DNA of 64,000 nucleotides from Catellatospora vulcania (GTDB lineage Bacteria > Actinomycetota > Actinomycetes > Mycobacteriales > Micromonosporaceae). Made by a program: the position numbers and the translations under genes. The stretch covers positions 1,054,001 to 1,118,000 of the forward strand of contig NZ_WARX01000001.1 in the NCBI RefSeq assembly GCF_009720385.1, read 5' to 3'. Positions 15,366 to 23,946 of this stretch are shown here, in pieces. The number at the start of each line of letters is the position of its first letter. Position 1 is the first letter of the stretch. The notes beneath the pieces are model-generated. The model did no database searches, was not told the DNA's origin, and saw only the letters and a list, made by a program, of their open reading frames with translations.

Positions 15366-16283
15366 GTGACACTCGTCCTCGGCCTCGACGTCGGCGGCAC
15401 CTCGTCGCGGGCGCTGATAACCACCCTCGACGGCGTCCACGCCGGCTTCGGCCGCGCTGGCGCCGGCAACCCGGTGTCCGTGCCGCTCGCCGACGCCGCG
15501 ACCGAGGTCGCGGCCGCCGTGCGGGCGGCACTGTCCGGTCTGGACCCGCGTGCGGTGCGCGCGGCCGTGATGGGCATCGCCGGGACCGGCCGGTTCGCCG
15601 ATCCGGTGGTGGCCGCCGCCTACGCGGAGGCCTTCGCCGGGCTCGGGTTGACCGTGCCGGTGCGGCCGGTCGGCGACGTCGAGGTCGCTTACGCGGCAGG
15701 CACGCTGGAGCCGTGCGGCACCGTGCTCATCTCGGGAACCGGGGCCATCGCCGCCCGCATCGAGGACGGGCTGATGACCGCCAGCGCCGACGGCATCGGT
15801 TGGCTGCTCGGCGACCTGGGTTCCGGCTTCTGGCTGGGCCGGGAGGCCGCCGCGCTGACGGCGCGTGAGCTGTACACCCGTGTCCCGGAAGGCAGGCTGG
15901 CCCGCAGTGTCGCCGTGACGGTGCTCGGCGCGGTGCCCGCGGTGCCCTCCCGCCAGGCCGCCGACGACCTGATCGGCGCGCTGCACGCCGAGCCGCCACG
16001 CCACCTGTCCCGCCTGGCGCCGTTGGTCACCGAAGCCGCCGAACACGGCGACCCGCAGGCGCTGGCGCTCGTCGACCGGGCGGCCGTGCACCTCGCCGAC
16101 TGCCTCGCCGAAGTCCACACCGACGGCCCGGTCGTGCTCGCCGGCAGCGTCCTGACGACCTCCGCGCCCGTACGCACCGCAGTGATCCAACTGCTGGCAA
16201 CCCGATTTTCGGGCACGCCCACCATCGTCGCCGAACCAGGCGAAGCCGGTGCAGCCCGCCTCGCCGCCCGCGCTCTGGCCTGA
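15366..16283 (+). CDS. N-acetylglucosamine kinase of the BadF/BadG/BcrA/BcrD family
   Basis: A 305-residue cytosolic sugar kinase of the ASKHA fold. The phosphate-1 motif is LGLDVGGTSSRALITT (about 4-19), phosphate-2 is LISGTGAIAA, and the signature GWLLGDLGSGFWLGREA matches GlcNAc/glucosamine kinases. It would phosphorylate the amino sugar brought in by the NgcEFG-like transporter. GTG 15366 is preferred over GTG 15348 because AAAGGA lies 9 bases upstream. It is the last gene of the locus before the low-GC island. Confidence 0.85.
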   Translation: MTLVLGLDVGGTSSRALITTLDGVHAGFGRAGAGNPVSVPLADAATEVAAAVRAALSGLDPRAVRAAVMGIAGTGRFADPVVAAAYAEAFAGLGLTVPVRPVGDVEVAYAAGTLEPCGTVLISGTGAIAARIEDGLMTASADGIGWLLGDLGSGFWLGREAAALTARELYTRVPEGRLARSVAVTVLGAVPAVPSRQAADDLIGALHAEPPRHLSRLAPLVTEAAEHGDPQALALVDRAAVHLADCLAEVHTDGPVVLAGSVLTTSAPVRTAVIQLLATRFSGTPTIVAEPGEAGAARLAARALA

Positions 16284-17136
16284 CATGAACGATCAGACTT
16301 CATCCGTTGGCCACCACAGCCCTGGGATGCGCACAAGTCCGGCACTGAGGCCTCACCGGTAGACCATGCGGGGAAATCAGTAGGGCAGTCAACCTGGTGC
16401 CACTCCAGCCCACGCGGCACATCCTTAACTGCCGCCAGGCCTGGCGGAGGTTCTCACGGCGGCATTGGCGTGCAATGGGAGTCGCCGCAACACGAGAGGT
16501 CGAGTCGCTTTCGGCATCCAAGGATCATCAGGGGGCCGCGATGTTCTGTCTTGCAGGCACCCTGCTCACTGGAGATCCGGCCATGCCGTATTAGTTCAGA
16601 AACCGACTTGAGCTGTCCGTACCAGATCCATATCAACTACCGATATACGAGCCACTTATACTGGCTACCTCGCAACGTGGCTAGCTGCTTTGTGAGACGT
16701 CGAGCTTCCTGCCGGCACGTAACCGGGCCCTTCTCCAACTCGTGCCATGGCTCTTGCGCTGGGCTCGCGACCACTACGCCACCACGTCACACCTGACGGA
16801 ATCATGTCCGTTGATCAATTAGCCCCACGAACTTGTGGGGACAGTTGCGCCGCCGGTTCAGCGCCGACAGTCGTCGTCGCTATCGTGTTGTCAATCGCGT
16901 AGTCCTTCGCTTGATCTTATGAGCTGGCTGATGATCAGTGCGCGAGACAGGCTCGGCCTGCCCCTTGGGATTTCTGCCAATTGCTCCTGCATCGTGGTTC
17001 AAAGCTCACGACGTCCAGACGTCCACAGTCGGCACGCTGGTCCTCTTGTAGAAATCGACGTGCGGTGCGATGCTGCTAAACAGCGAACGTCGTCAATATC
17101 ACAAGCAGCTCTATCGGTCGAAGATTGGATGGATCA
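16284..17136. other. 853-bp gene-free, lower-GC left flank of an island
   Basis: No open frame here has the codon bias of the flanking genes. The sequence is visibly richer in A and T than the DNA to its left. The only structure I see is a small hairpin, CCCCAC-N6-GTGGGG, at 16823-16840. I recognise no transposase, integrase or attachment duplication. It probably holds the promoter of the gene at 17137 and decayed DNA. Confidence 0.6.
16823..16840. terminator. Small GC hairpin in gene-free region
   Basis: Perfect 6-bp arms CCCCAC and GTGGGG enclose a 6-base loop. There is no gene directly upstream on either strand, so its function is unclear. Confidence 0.25.
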
Positions 17137-17868
17137 ATGATTGACTCGCTCAAGCTGGAAAACTGGGTGTATTCGGAATTCTTCGACGTACCGACCGATG
17201 TCGAGCTCGACCCAGCCGTCGAGGAGCTCGAGACTTACATCGACGAAATTAGACTTCAAGAGCACCCCTTCTTTTCGAGCGCAATGGCCGATGTAGAGGC
17301 ACTGCGGCTCTGGGTGTCCCAGGAGCTGGTCATGACCAACGCGTTCTCGCAAATAGTCCTGAGTGCAGCGTCAGCAATTCAGAACGTGCATCTGAGAGCA
17401 GTTCTGGCGGAGGTGGCCTATGGTGAACATGGAGCGCTTAAAGGTAGTAAGGCCGCCAAGTCGCATCCATGGCTGTTGAACCAGCTGCGCGACTCGTTGA
17501 ACATCAGTCCAGAAGAGGTCAGGCCGATGCCGCCCACCGTTCGTTTCGTTGAGCGGTTGGTGCATTTTCTGGATGATCCGCTAACCGCCGTCGCCGCGAT
17601 CGGCGTCGGTAACGAGCGGTTGATCATTCCCGAGTACACGGCGGTAAGAAAATGCTTCTCGAACTTGCTGCCGAATGCAGTATTCCAGCCATTCCTTGAT
17701 GCAAACACCACCGAGGACATCGTCCATTCTCGGCTGTGCTACGAGGCTGCATCGAGAATGATCGCCTTGAGCAACGGCAATTCCCGGAAGCTCTACCTCG
17801 AGGCAGGAAAGTCCAGTATCGACAGTCGTGTGAAGTACTTCGACGAACTTGCCGAAATGATTGATTGA
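17137..17868 (+). CDS. Heme-oxygenase-like diiron oxidase/oxygenase (HDO) family protein
   Basis: A 243-residue helical protein of the iron-containing redox enzyme (heme-oxygenase-like) type. Possible metal ligands sit in the expected order: Glu92 and His98 in AEVAYGEHG, Glu160/Glu166 in GVGNERLIIPEY, and Asp194-x2-His197 in EDIVHSRL. Relatives such as UndA, BesC and SznF use a dinuclear iron site to oxidise fatty or amino acids, often in biosynthetic pathways. ATG 17137 has only a weak GGATGGA upstream. Codon use is clearly less GC-rich than in the flanks. Its stop is 7 bp from that of the convergent FAD oxidase. The substrate is unknown; an amino-acid substrate is suggested by that neighbour. 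Confidence 0.7.
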   Translation: MIDSLKLENWVYSEFFDVPTDVELDPAVEELETYIDEIRLQEHPFFSSAMADVEALRLWVSQELVMTNAFSQIVLSAASAIQNVHLRAVLAEVAYGEHGALKGSKAAKSHPWLLNQLRDSLNISPEEVRPMPPTVRFVERLVHFLDDPLTAVAAIGVGNERLIIPEYTAVRKCFSNLLPNAVFQPFLDANTTEDIVHSRLCYEAASRMIALSNGNSRKLYLEAGKSSIDSRVKYFDELAEMID

Positions 17869-17875
17869 CAATCGA

Positions 17876-19009
17876 TCAAAAAAGGCCGGGTCGCTCAGGT
17901 CGCAGGTCATGCAACTCCGCGAACGCGGTGGCAGCGCTTTCCCCTGCGATCGCCGCTGCCAGAGCAGCGGCGATCGCAGGGGCTAATGTGATTCCAAGGC
18001 CACCAAGTCCAAGGGCGACGAGCAAGTTGGGAGAGCCGTAGCAGCCAATGACTGGACGGTTGTCGTACGTGGTAGGACGCCAGGACTTCCACGTGTTCAA
18101 TATCTCGGCCCTGGCTATCTCCGGAACGATGCTTATCGCCGCAGTCATTTTAGTTATTGCTCCGCCGACGGACACGCTGTTGGTATTCTCGTCCATGCCG
18201 TCCTCGTGGAAGTCATAGTTCGTTCCCAGCAACAGTCGACCATCCCGCCTTGGAGTGATAAAACTGTCGCCTCTGTACAGGCAGCGAGAGGCAAGTGGTG
18301 TCGCCGGCATCACCTCAATGAGTTCTCCTCGCACGCGGTGAAGTGGAATCTGAGGCATCCCAGCAACCTCGCAACGACCGTAGCCGGTGCAGAGAACGGC
18401 GGCGTCGAACTCTTCGGCATTATCGGGTAAGGTCACGGTCACGTAGCTATATGAACGACTCGGGTCAACCCTGAGAACTCGACTTGGACACCTAACATTG
18501 ACGCCGAGTAGGTCGAGCGCCTTGATTGATGCCCGCAGGAGCTGCCGGGTGTCGATGCGGGTCTCCTCCATGTAATGGATTGCAGCCGTGGTTTGCGTTG
18601 AAAGGGCGCCTTCAAGCTTTCTGGCGTCATTGCCGTCGAGAAGGGCAACCGGATACCCTGCCTGCCCCAGCTCCAGGAAGCGCGCCTCGGACTTCTCACC
18701 CTCCTCGCCGAGGAAGACCTCAAGAACACCACCTGCGTCGAGGTCAATCGGTAGGCCGGTGGTAACGGTCAACCATTCGACGTGGTCGACGTAGCGCTGC
18801 ACTCCTTGCTCGGCAAGCTTCGTCACTGTCGAAGATGAATTGTGATCAGAATACGGGGTCAAGGCGCCGTTCGCAGCCCAGCTTACGCTTCCCGCCAGCG
18901 AATTTTGCTCGAACAACGTCACATCGCAGCCGGCTTTGCGTAACTCCAAGGCGGTGGACATTCCAATTATCCCGCCACCGACCACAGCGATGCGTCGTGC
19001 AAGACCCAT
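17876..19009 (-). CDS. FAD-dependent oxidoreductase, D-amino acid/glycine oxidase (DadA) family
   Basis: A 377-residue flavoprotein. The N-terminal Rossmann motif IAVVGGGIIGMSTALELRKA binds FAD. The C-terminal part contains SWRPTTYDNRPVIGCYGS and LVALGLGGLGITLAPA, the second FAD-binding segment of the DAO family. Members oxidise the C-N bond of D-amino acids, glycine or sarcosine to imines. The ATG at 19009 has GAGG 8 bases upstream and puts the FAD motif at the usual distance; starts at 19033 or 19039 are possible. It is divergent from the dehydrogenase gene, sharing a gap of about 100 bp, and convergent with the HDO gene. The region encoding AAALAAAIA contains an 18-bp perfect inverted repeat (17941-17982). 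Confidence 0.82.
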   Translation of the reverse strand: MGLARRIAVVGGGIIGMSTALELRKAGCDVTLFEQNSLAGSVSWAANGALTPYSDHNSSSTVTKLAEQGVQRYVDHVEWLTVTTGLPIDLDAGGVLEVFLGEEGEKSEARFLELGQAGYPVALLDGNDARKLEGALSTQTTAAIHYMEETRIDTRQLLRASIKALDLLGVNVRCPSRVLRVDPSRSYSYVTVTLPDNAEEFDAAVLCTGYGRCEVAGMPQIPLHRVRGELIEVMPATPLASRCLYRGDSFITPRRDGRLLLGTNYDFHEDGMDENTNSVSVGGAITKMTAAISIVPEIARAEILNTWKSWRPTTYDNRPVIGCYGSPNLLVALGLGGLGITLAPAIAAALAAAIAGESAATAFAELHDLRPERPGLF

Positions 19010-19112
19010 CTGACTTGCCTCGCTTCTCTCCATGCCCACACGAGGGTAGACATGGTCCCAAGTTGGAGGGTAGTTGCTTTGCTGCTTACGCCGAAGATGT
19101 TACTCTAAACCG

Positions 19113-20129
19113 GTGAGAAGTCTACTTATTACGGGAGCGCCCATTTCTGATCAATGGGCTATGCGCTTCACCGAACTCGGATTCGAGGTCACCAACGGGT
19201 CCACCGAGGCTCTCTTGAAGCTCGGCGTGCCTCATTCGGAAGCTAACCGGGAGATGAATGAATCTGAACTCACCAGGTTTTTGGCTACCGGCGTGGAAGT
19301 GTATGTCTATGGCGGCCTCGAACCTGCTTCCCGGACCGCATTGGCAAGCGCCGCAAAACTGAAGCTTATCGCCTTCCTGGGCACTGGCTGGGCGGATCCT
19401 GGCTGCATCGACTCTGTCGCGTCAGCCGAGAAGGGGATTCTGGTCAGCAATACGCCTCACGCCAATGCCCACTCGGTTGCCGAGTACGCGCTTGGCGCGA
19501 TGATCGGTGCCGCGCGGAACATGTATGCGATGGCTGGCACTGCGGATGGAAAGACCGGCCCGACAGCAGGGTTCGATCTATACGGCAAGAGCCTAGCGAT
19601 CATCGGACTGGGCGCGATCGGATCGCGATTGGCGCGATTTGCCCACAACGGCCTTGGTATGCGAATTCTTTACTTCGGACCAAGCCGGAAGGCCAGCCTG
19701 GAGCAGGAATTAGGAGCGCAACGAGTCACGGACCTTGAGGACCTCTTCGCTCAAGCCGACGTTGTATCGGTGCACGCTTCCTCAACAGCTGACACCAGGG
19801 GCCTCGTCGACGGCACGGTCCTTGCCGCCGTCACGCGACCGATTGTGCTCGTGAACTGCGCCGTCGCCAACATCGTCGACGGACATGCGCTTTACTCCGC
19901 GTTGAGAAATGGCGGAGTTAAGACCGCGGTATTCGATGAGAGTTATCACGACGGCGATCTCACCCGCAAGCTCAGGGGTCTCGGGCCGCTGAAGTACATA
20001 GAATTCCCCCATGCTGCAGGCTCGACGGGAGAGTCCTACGAGCGAATGACATCCATGAGTTTCGACTGCGTGAGTGCCTATGTCAAAGGCGCACCCATAC
20101 CGTACCTGGTTCAGGGGCGCCAGGCCTAG
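19113..20129 (+). CDS. D-isomer 2-hydroxyacid dehydrogenase-like protein lacking key catalytic residues
   Basis: A 338-residue protein with the two-domain fold of NAD-dependent D-2-hydroxyacid dehydrogenases. The dinucleotide motif GLGAIG is at 165-170 and the catalytic His is kept (FPHAAGST, His300). The Arg that binds the substrate carboxylate, normally in a VNTARG segment, is replaced: the text reads VNCAVANIVD with Val251. The Glu after the DVF motif is also absent (FDESY). It may use an atypical substrate or have a non-enzymatic role. GTG 19113 has no SD, but TACTCT lies 7 bases upstream as a -10, so it is probably leaderless; the alternative TTG at 19074 adds an un-family-like Cys/Arg tail. 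Confidence 0.75.
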   Translation: MRSLLITGAPISDQWAMRFTELGFEVTNGSTEALLKLGVPHSEANREMNESELTRFLATGVEVYVYGGLEPASRTALASAAKLKLIAFLGTGWADPGCIDSVASAEKGILVSNTPHANAHSVAEYALGAMIGAARNMYAMAGTADGKTGPTAGFDLYGKSLAIIGLGAIGSRLARFAHNGLGMRILYFGPSRKASLEQELGAQRVTDLEDLFAQADVVSVHASSTADTRGLVDGTVLAAVTRPIVLVNCAVANIVDGHALYSALRNGGVKTAVFDESYHDGDLTRKLRGLGPLKYIEFPHAAGSTGESYERMTSMSFDCVSAYVKGAPIPYLVQGRQA

Positions 20130-20133
20130 GATG

Positions 20134-20176
20134 CTGGCTGGGTTCCAGCTCGTGATGCGAACTGGAACCCAGCCAG
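20134..20176. terminator. Bidirectional terminator between dehydrogenase and NACHT genes
   Basis: Fifteen-bp perfect arms (20134-20148 and 20162-20176) lie between convergent stop codons at 20129 and 20182. Confidence 0.75.
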
Positions 20177-20181
20177 AACGA

Positions 20182-22821
20182 TCAGGGAAGATCCAAGCTG
20201 GAAATCACGACCCGGAAACCTTGGTCCGCGTAGGAGTTGCATGGTGGATCCCAGGACCGAAACCTGATCGATCGAGCCGCCTCGGCTGTGGCCAACCACG
20301 AGCCACCGCGCGTGACGATTTCCCGCATTTCCGTGGCCGCGTGGTCGAGAGGTCGATTCAAGTATTCGTCCGCTGCGGACAATGTCATGTCGAAAACGTT
20401 TCCGATCATGTCACGACAACCGAGATGGGAGTCTACCCAATCAAAGGTTCCAATGGACACCGCTGAAGCGATCCATGGCGTATTTCGCATGTGGCACTTG
20501 GACGGATCCCAGTCAGAGCCCCAGGGATGTACATGATTTTCCGGGCCGGCTGCGAATTCCCATTCTTCCTCGGTTGGCAACCGGCATATCTTGTCGGCCC
20601 CGATCCGACCCGCTACGCGCATGAGGTCTGTCAGCCAGGCGCAATATGCCTTAGCTTCCCATAGATTGACACCGACCACTGGTTGATTCGGCCTGTTGAA
20701 TCGGGGATCGTGCCAGTGAAGAGGCTCTCGTCTCAAAATCAGCTTGCGGATGAATTGGTCTCGCATCGTCTCGTAATCGACGACGCTCATGAATCCGGCT
20801 TGAATGTCTTTACGGTAGTGAAGGCCTAGGGAATCCTGAACGATTGGCATCAGCTGGTCTAGCGTCTTCTCGTCCTGCGCGAGCCACATCTTGGCTTCCG
20901 GCGAATGCCAGTATCGGGTGTTGTCGTATCCCCCTGCCTCGATGAATTTTGCGTATTCGTAGTTCGTTACTGGGTGGATGCCGACATCATAGGACTCTAG
21001 CCTTGTCTCATACGGCGGGTACCAGTGAATCTTTTCGTACTTCGGCTTATCGCCTATCGTGTCGATCGACAGTGACGACCCGATCTTCGCAACGCCACCG
21101 CTTACTGGCACCGTCGGGTAGTCCACAGGCAGACCTGCCAAGAGCGGGTCGCCGATGACTGCTAATGAGTTGCCGGCACGGACGCGATCGGACAGAGGAT
21201 AGGCGCCACTCGATCTCACGGCTGCGAGACTTTTAGCGACCCTCTCGCTGCACCGTATCAACCAGCGTTGCCTGACGGTGGTGGCTGTGTCCTTGATGGC
21301 ACCGAGCAACTCACCTGCCAAAAGCAGATATTGAAGGTCGCTCTCGTCGAGGAGATCCTCGATCAGGACCACCGCTGAATCGATTTCGCCTGTGTATGCG
21401 CACATCTGACCCCAGATCACGAGCTCGGCGCAGTCCTCGCGCGAGGCGATGGTCGTCATGAGCGTTTCTCGGGGCATGTTGGCGAGGTAACCGCCCGCGA
21501 AATACATCCGGAACGCGTCATCGGCGAATCCGAACTCGTTCGGTGCAAGCTCACCGAATAGGCCGACGCCGTCATGGGCCATATTGACGAAGATGACCTC
21601 AGTTGTAGAGGCCATTTTGATCGAGTAGCGATCAGTGCCAGCCAGCACCTGACGGACACAGGCCGCGAGGTCGACTGCAGCAAGTGAGGCCAATGGTGAG
21701 TTTCGCTGACGTTCCCCGGAACTCCAGGCGACCAGCTGCAGCACTGGAAGAAGGATCTCATTTCCAAGGCGCGGTGCATCGGGAGTCAACGAAAGTGTTC
21801 CGGACCGGTTGAACGAATCGCTAAGGCAAACCTTCGTCAGCTCGTAGCAAATCCCACCCAACCCTGGTGGTAGGTGGCCGGTTTGCTCGACAACGAACAT
21901 CGCCAGGGCAAGCATGAGGGGGCGCCTTAGCAGGTTACCCAGCCATGGTTCGGCGCCGATTCGGGCTTTCAGCCGTTCCGCGTACGCTTCATCGATCCTT
22001 CGTGAGTGCTTCTCGAAAACATCGACGAAGTTGGCGACATCGGATAGCGAAAGTGGCTGGAGTGCGAAGCATGTGGTGCTCCGCCGGAGCGGCTCGCAGC
22101 TATCGCTAAACCAGACGTCGTCGCGACTGCCCAGTAGAATCAAGCTCTTGGGGTGTTGTGACTCCACGCGACTGAGGAAACGGGTGAATTTGGCCAGGGC
22201 GCCGCCGAGAGAGTCGAAGTCTAGCTGGTCAATGGCATCAACCAGGACCAGCAAACTGACTCCTGGACGCTTGGTGAGCTCGTCGAGCTCCGAAGCCAGG
22301 ATGGTGTTTTGATCGGCGATCCACGGACTGGCCATTCGTAGAATCGTCATTGGATCACCGCTGACGAGGTCAATTTCTGCGCCGAGCACGGTAACCGCCG
22401 GAAGCCAGATGGGAAGGCGTCCCACACCAGTCTCCAAGAGTGAGCGCGCTTCGCGTATTGCTATCATCTCGAACGCCGTTGATTTGCCGAGCCCGCTCGG
22501 CCCCACAATTGCAACGGTCGAAGTCGCCGGCGCGTCGGTGTCACGCCCACGCAGTAGGCTTTCCAGGGGTACGCCGAGAGCTTCGTTGTCCTCTGGAGGG
22601 ACCCCTGCAGCACTGGCGTCGATTGGTATCAGTCGCCTGTCCAGCCAGCTTTCGCCCAACGGCAACGTCGTATTGACAATGCCTCCTAGGCGTTCTGGGG
22701 GAAAGTTGAGGCGGCCGACTATTTCTCTCAGGTAGCGCTTGGTCTCAAATCCTAGGTTCTCGACTGAAGACCTGGGAGGCACCACTTGTGGAACGACTCT
22801 TTCGACACGCTCAATGCCCAT
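20182..22821 (-). CDS. NACHT-type STAND ATPase fused to an FGE-sulfatase (SUMF1-like) domain
   Basis: An 879-residue protein. Residues 100-310 form a NACHT ATPase: Walker A GPSGLGKST (107-115), Walker B LLVLVDAIDQLD (190-201), and a sensor-like LILLGSRDD (227-235). An all-helical middle part follows (about 310-570). Residues 575-876 are an FGE-sulfatase/C-lectin-like domain: HPVTNYEYAKFIEAGGY, QPVVGVNLWEAKAYCAW, CRLPTEEEWEFAA, GNVFDMT, RGGSW and a final GFRVV. Such domains bind or modify peptides. The start at 22821 has GAGGAG 5 bases upstream. The 2-TM gene ends 14 bp before it, so the pair forms an operon. No membrane segment is seen. STAND-FGE fusions are known in multicellular bacteria as suspected conflict or signalling proteins; this one's trigger is unknown. 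Confidence 0.82.
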   Translation of the reverse strand: MGIERVERVVPQVVPPRSSVENLGFETKRYLREIVGRLNFPPERLGGIVNTTLPLGESWLDRRLIPIDASAAGVPPEDNEALGVPLESLLRGRDTDAPATSTVAIVGPSGLGKSTAFEMIAIREARSLLETGVGRLPIWLPAVTVLGAEIDLVSGDPMTILRMASPWIADQNTILASELDELTKRPGVSLLVLVDAIDQLDFDSLGGALAKFTRFLSRVESQHPKSLILLGSRDDVWFSDSCEPLRRSTTCFALQPLSLSDVANFVDVFEKHSRRIDEAYAERLKARIGAEPWLGNLLRRPLMLALAMFVVEQTGHLPPGLGGICYELTKVCLSDSFNRSGTLSLTPDAPRLGNEILLPVLQLVAWSSGERQRNSPLASLAAVDLAACVRQVLAGTDRYSIKMASTTEVIFVNMAHDGVGLFGELAPNEFGFADDAFRMYFAGGYLANMPRETLMTTIASREDCAELVIWGQMCAYTGEIDSAVVLIEDLLDESDLQYLLLAGELLGAIKDTATTVRQRWLIRCSERVAKSLAAVRSSGAYPLSDRVRAGNSLAVIGDPLLAGLPVDYPTVPVSGGVAKIGSSLSIDTIGDKPKYEKIHWYPPYETRLESYDVGIHPVTNYEYAKFIEAGGYDNTRYWHSPEAKMWLAQDEKTLDQLMPIVQDSLGLHYRKDIQAGFMSVVDYETMRDQFIRKLILRREPLHWHDPRFNRPNQPVVGVNLWEAKAYCAWLTDLMRVAGRIGADKICRLPTEEEWEFAAGPENHVHPWGSDWDPSKCHMRNTPWIASAVSIGTFDWVDSHLGCRDMIGNVFDMTLSAADEYLNRPLDHAATEMREIVTRGGSWLATAEAARSIRFRSWDPPCNSYADQGFRVVISSLDLP

Positions 22822-22835
22822 AGTTACTCCTCGCT

Positions 22836-23510
22836 CTACAGTTCAGTACATGCCTCTGTGTGCGTTTGGACAACAGTGGAGCTATTCAGTACGCCGGATC
22901 CGTCAATGGTCCAGCCCTGGTGTTCGCGATCAGAGAAGTGAAGATCAATTAGATAGGCCTGGGTCGCATCATCGGTGGATATGGGAAGATCAAACAGGTT
23001 GGATTCGGGCAAAAGCACGCCGTGACGGAGGTGGCATGCGTGCCAATCCTCGCCGTTTCCTCCGGTTTGGGGGCGAGCAACCCATCGGTGTACCGGATAC
23101 CTGGTCCCGTTCCTGATCACCAATTGCCAGCGGCGCTGTCCATCTTGCGACCGAACGGGTTCTAGCCAAGCAGCCAGATCGCGAAGTTCGGTCTCTCGCG
23201 CCCTTCTTCTGAGTTTTGCATTGTCCCAAAGAGTTATCGAGACCGCCACTAAGGTTGCCAATGCGGCCGCCCACTCACCGAAATTCCCGGCTTTGTTCGT
23301 GTCTAGATTGCCTCCGAAGAGCGTGAGCCCGAAGGCATCGAGGCCCAGCAGGAAAGCCACCGCCGTGACCAAGATCCATTTTGTGGATCCATGTGCCCAC
23401 GCGCGGCGAGCGGCTCCCCAAAGCATGGTTTTTTTGTCCACGGGTTCTCGCGATCGATCTTGGGTTAAGAATCGGGCAGGTCGATACCGCTCGACCCATT
23501 GACGGTTCAT
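22836..23510 (-). CDS. Two-TM membrane protein partner of the NACHT-FGE protein
   Basis: A 224-residue protein I do not recognise. A basic N-terminal tail of about 45 residues is followed by two hydrophobic segments (about 46-67, WILVTAVAFLLGLDAFGLTL; about 76-95, EWAAALATLVAVSITLW). Then comes a charged stretch, LWDNAKLRRRARETELRDL, and a soluble beta-rich domain of about 120 residues containing RRWQLVIRNGTRYPVHRW. Both termini are predicted cytosolic. It is the first gene of the pair and ends 14 bp before the NACHT-FGE start. The layout of a small membrane protein plus a STAND sensor fits an effector-sensor arrangement, but this is inference. The start at 23510 lacks a good SD. Confidence 0.6.
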   Translation of the reverse strand: MNRQWVERYRPARFLTQDRSREPVDKKTMLWGAARRAWAHGSTKWILVTAVAFLLGLDAFGLTLFGGNLDTNKAGNFGEWAAALATLVAVSITLWDNAKLRRRARETELRDLAAWLEPVRSQDGQRRWQLVIRNGTRYPVHRWVARPQTGGNGEDWHACHLRHGVLLPESNLFDLPISTDDATQAYLIDLHFSDREHQGWTIDGSGVLNSSTVVQTHTEACTEL

Positions 23511-23832
23511 TGTGGCTCAAGACTCTGGCCGGCGCCAGTTGGATGAAGCGGGGTTTCTCGCTGGACCTTTAGTCCTAGCGATACATGCGAGCCGGGTTCA
23601 TGAAAGGCGCCATGTCGCGTTGGAATCGCGATGATCATGCGTTCGTCGTGGTGATGGGCATTGGTGAGACGTCGTTGACATCTGCGAACCCGCGCCGGGA
23701 CTCAGAAGAGGGGTTGCGTTCGGAGTCTCTGTCGAGTGTCGAGTGGCACCCGCAAGGGTGAAACGGTCGCAGTCCACGGCGTCGAGGCCCACCTGAATAT
23801 CCAATTAATGACTTGACGCGATCTTTATTCGA

Positions 23833-23852
23833 AAAAGTGTTTTTGCACTTTT
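23833..23852. terminator. A/T-rich hairpin in island flank
   Basis: Seven-bp arms AAAAGTG (23833-23839) and CACTTTT (23846-23852) enclose a 6-base loop. With no obvious gene upstream its role is uncertain. Confidence 0.3.
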
Positions 23853-23946
23853 GGTGGTTCAATGCCCTAATTCATCCGGCTGTTTCGCCTACGTATCCGT
23901 GACACGGTAGGCGGGGACCGCATGATCAGCGAGTTGTGCACAGTAG

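Noticed and set aside
8900-16283. DasR-type sites (ACTGGTCTAGACCACT) in the amino-sugar locus
   Set aside because: No close match was found by eye, so control by DasR is not claimed.
16397-16594. Small open frame in the island's left flank
   Set aside because: It has no SD, no homologous-looking motif, and an overlapping opposite-strand frame of equal quality.
23600-23761. 53-codon open frame in the island's right flank
   Set aside because: It starts with ATG but lacks an SD and any domain. It is too weak to call a gene.
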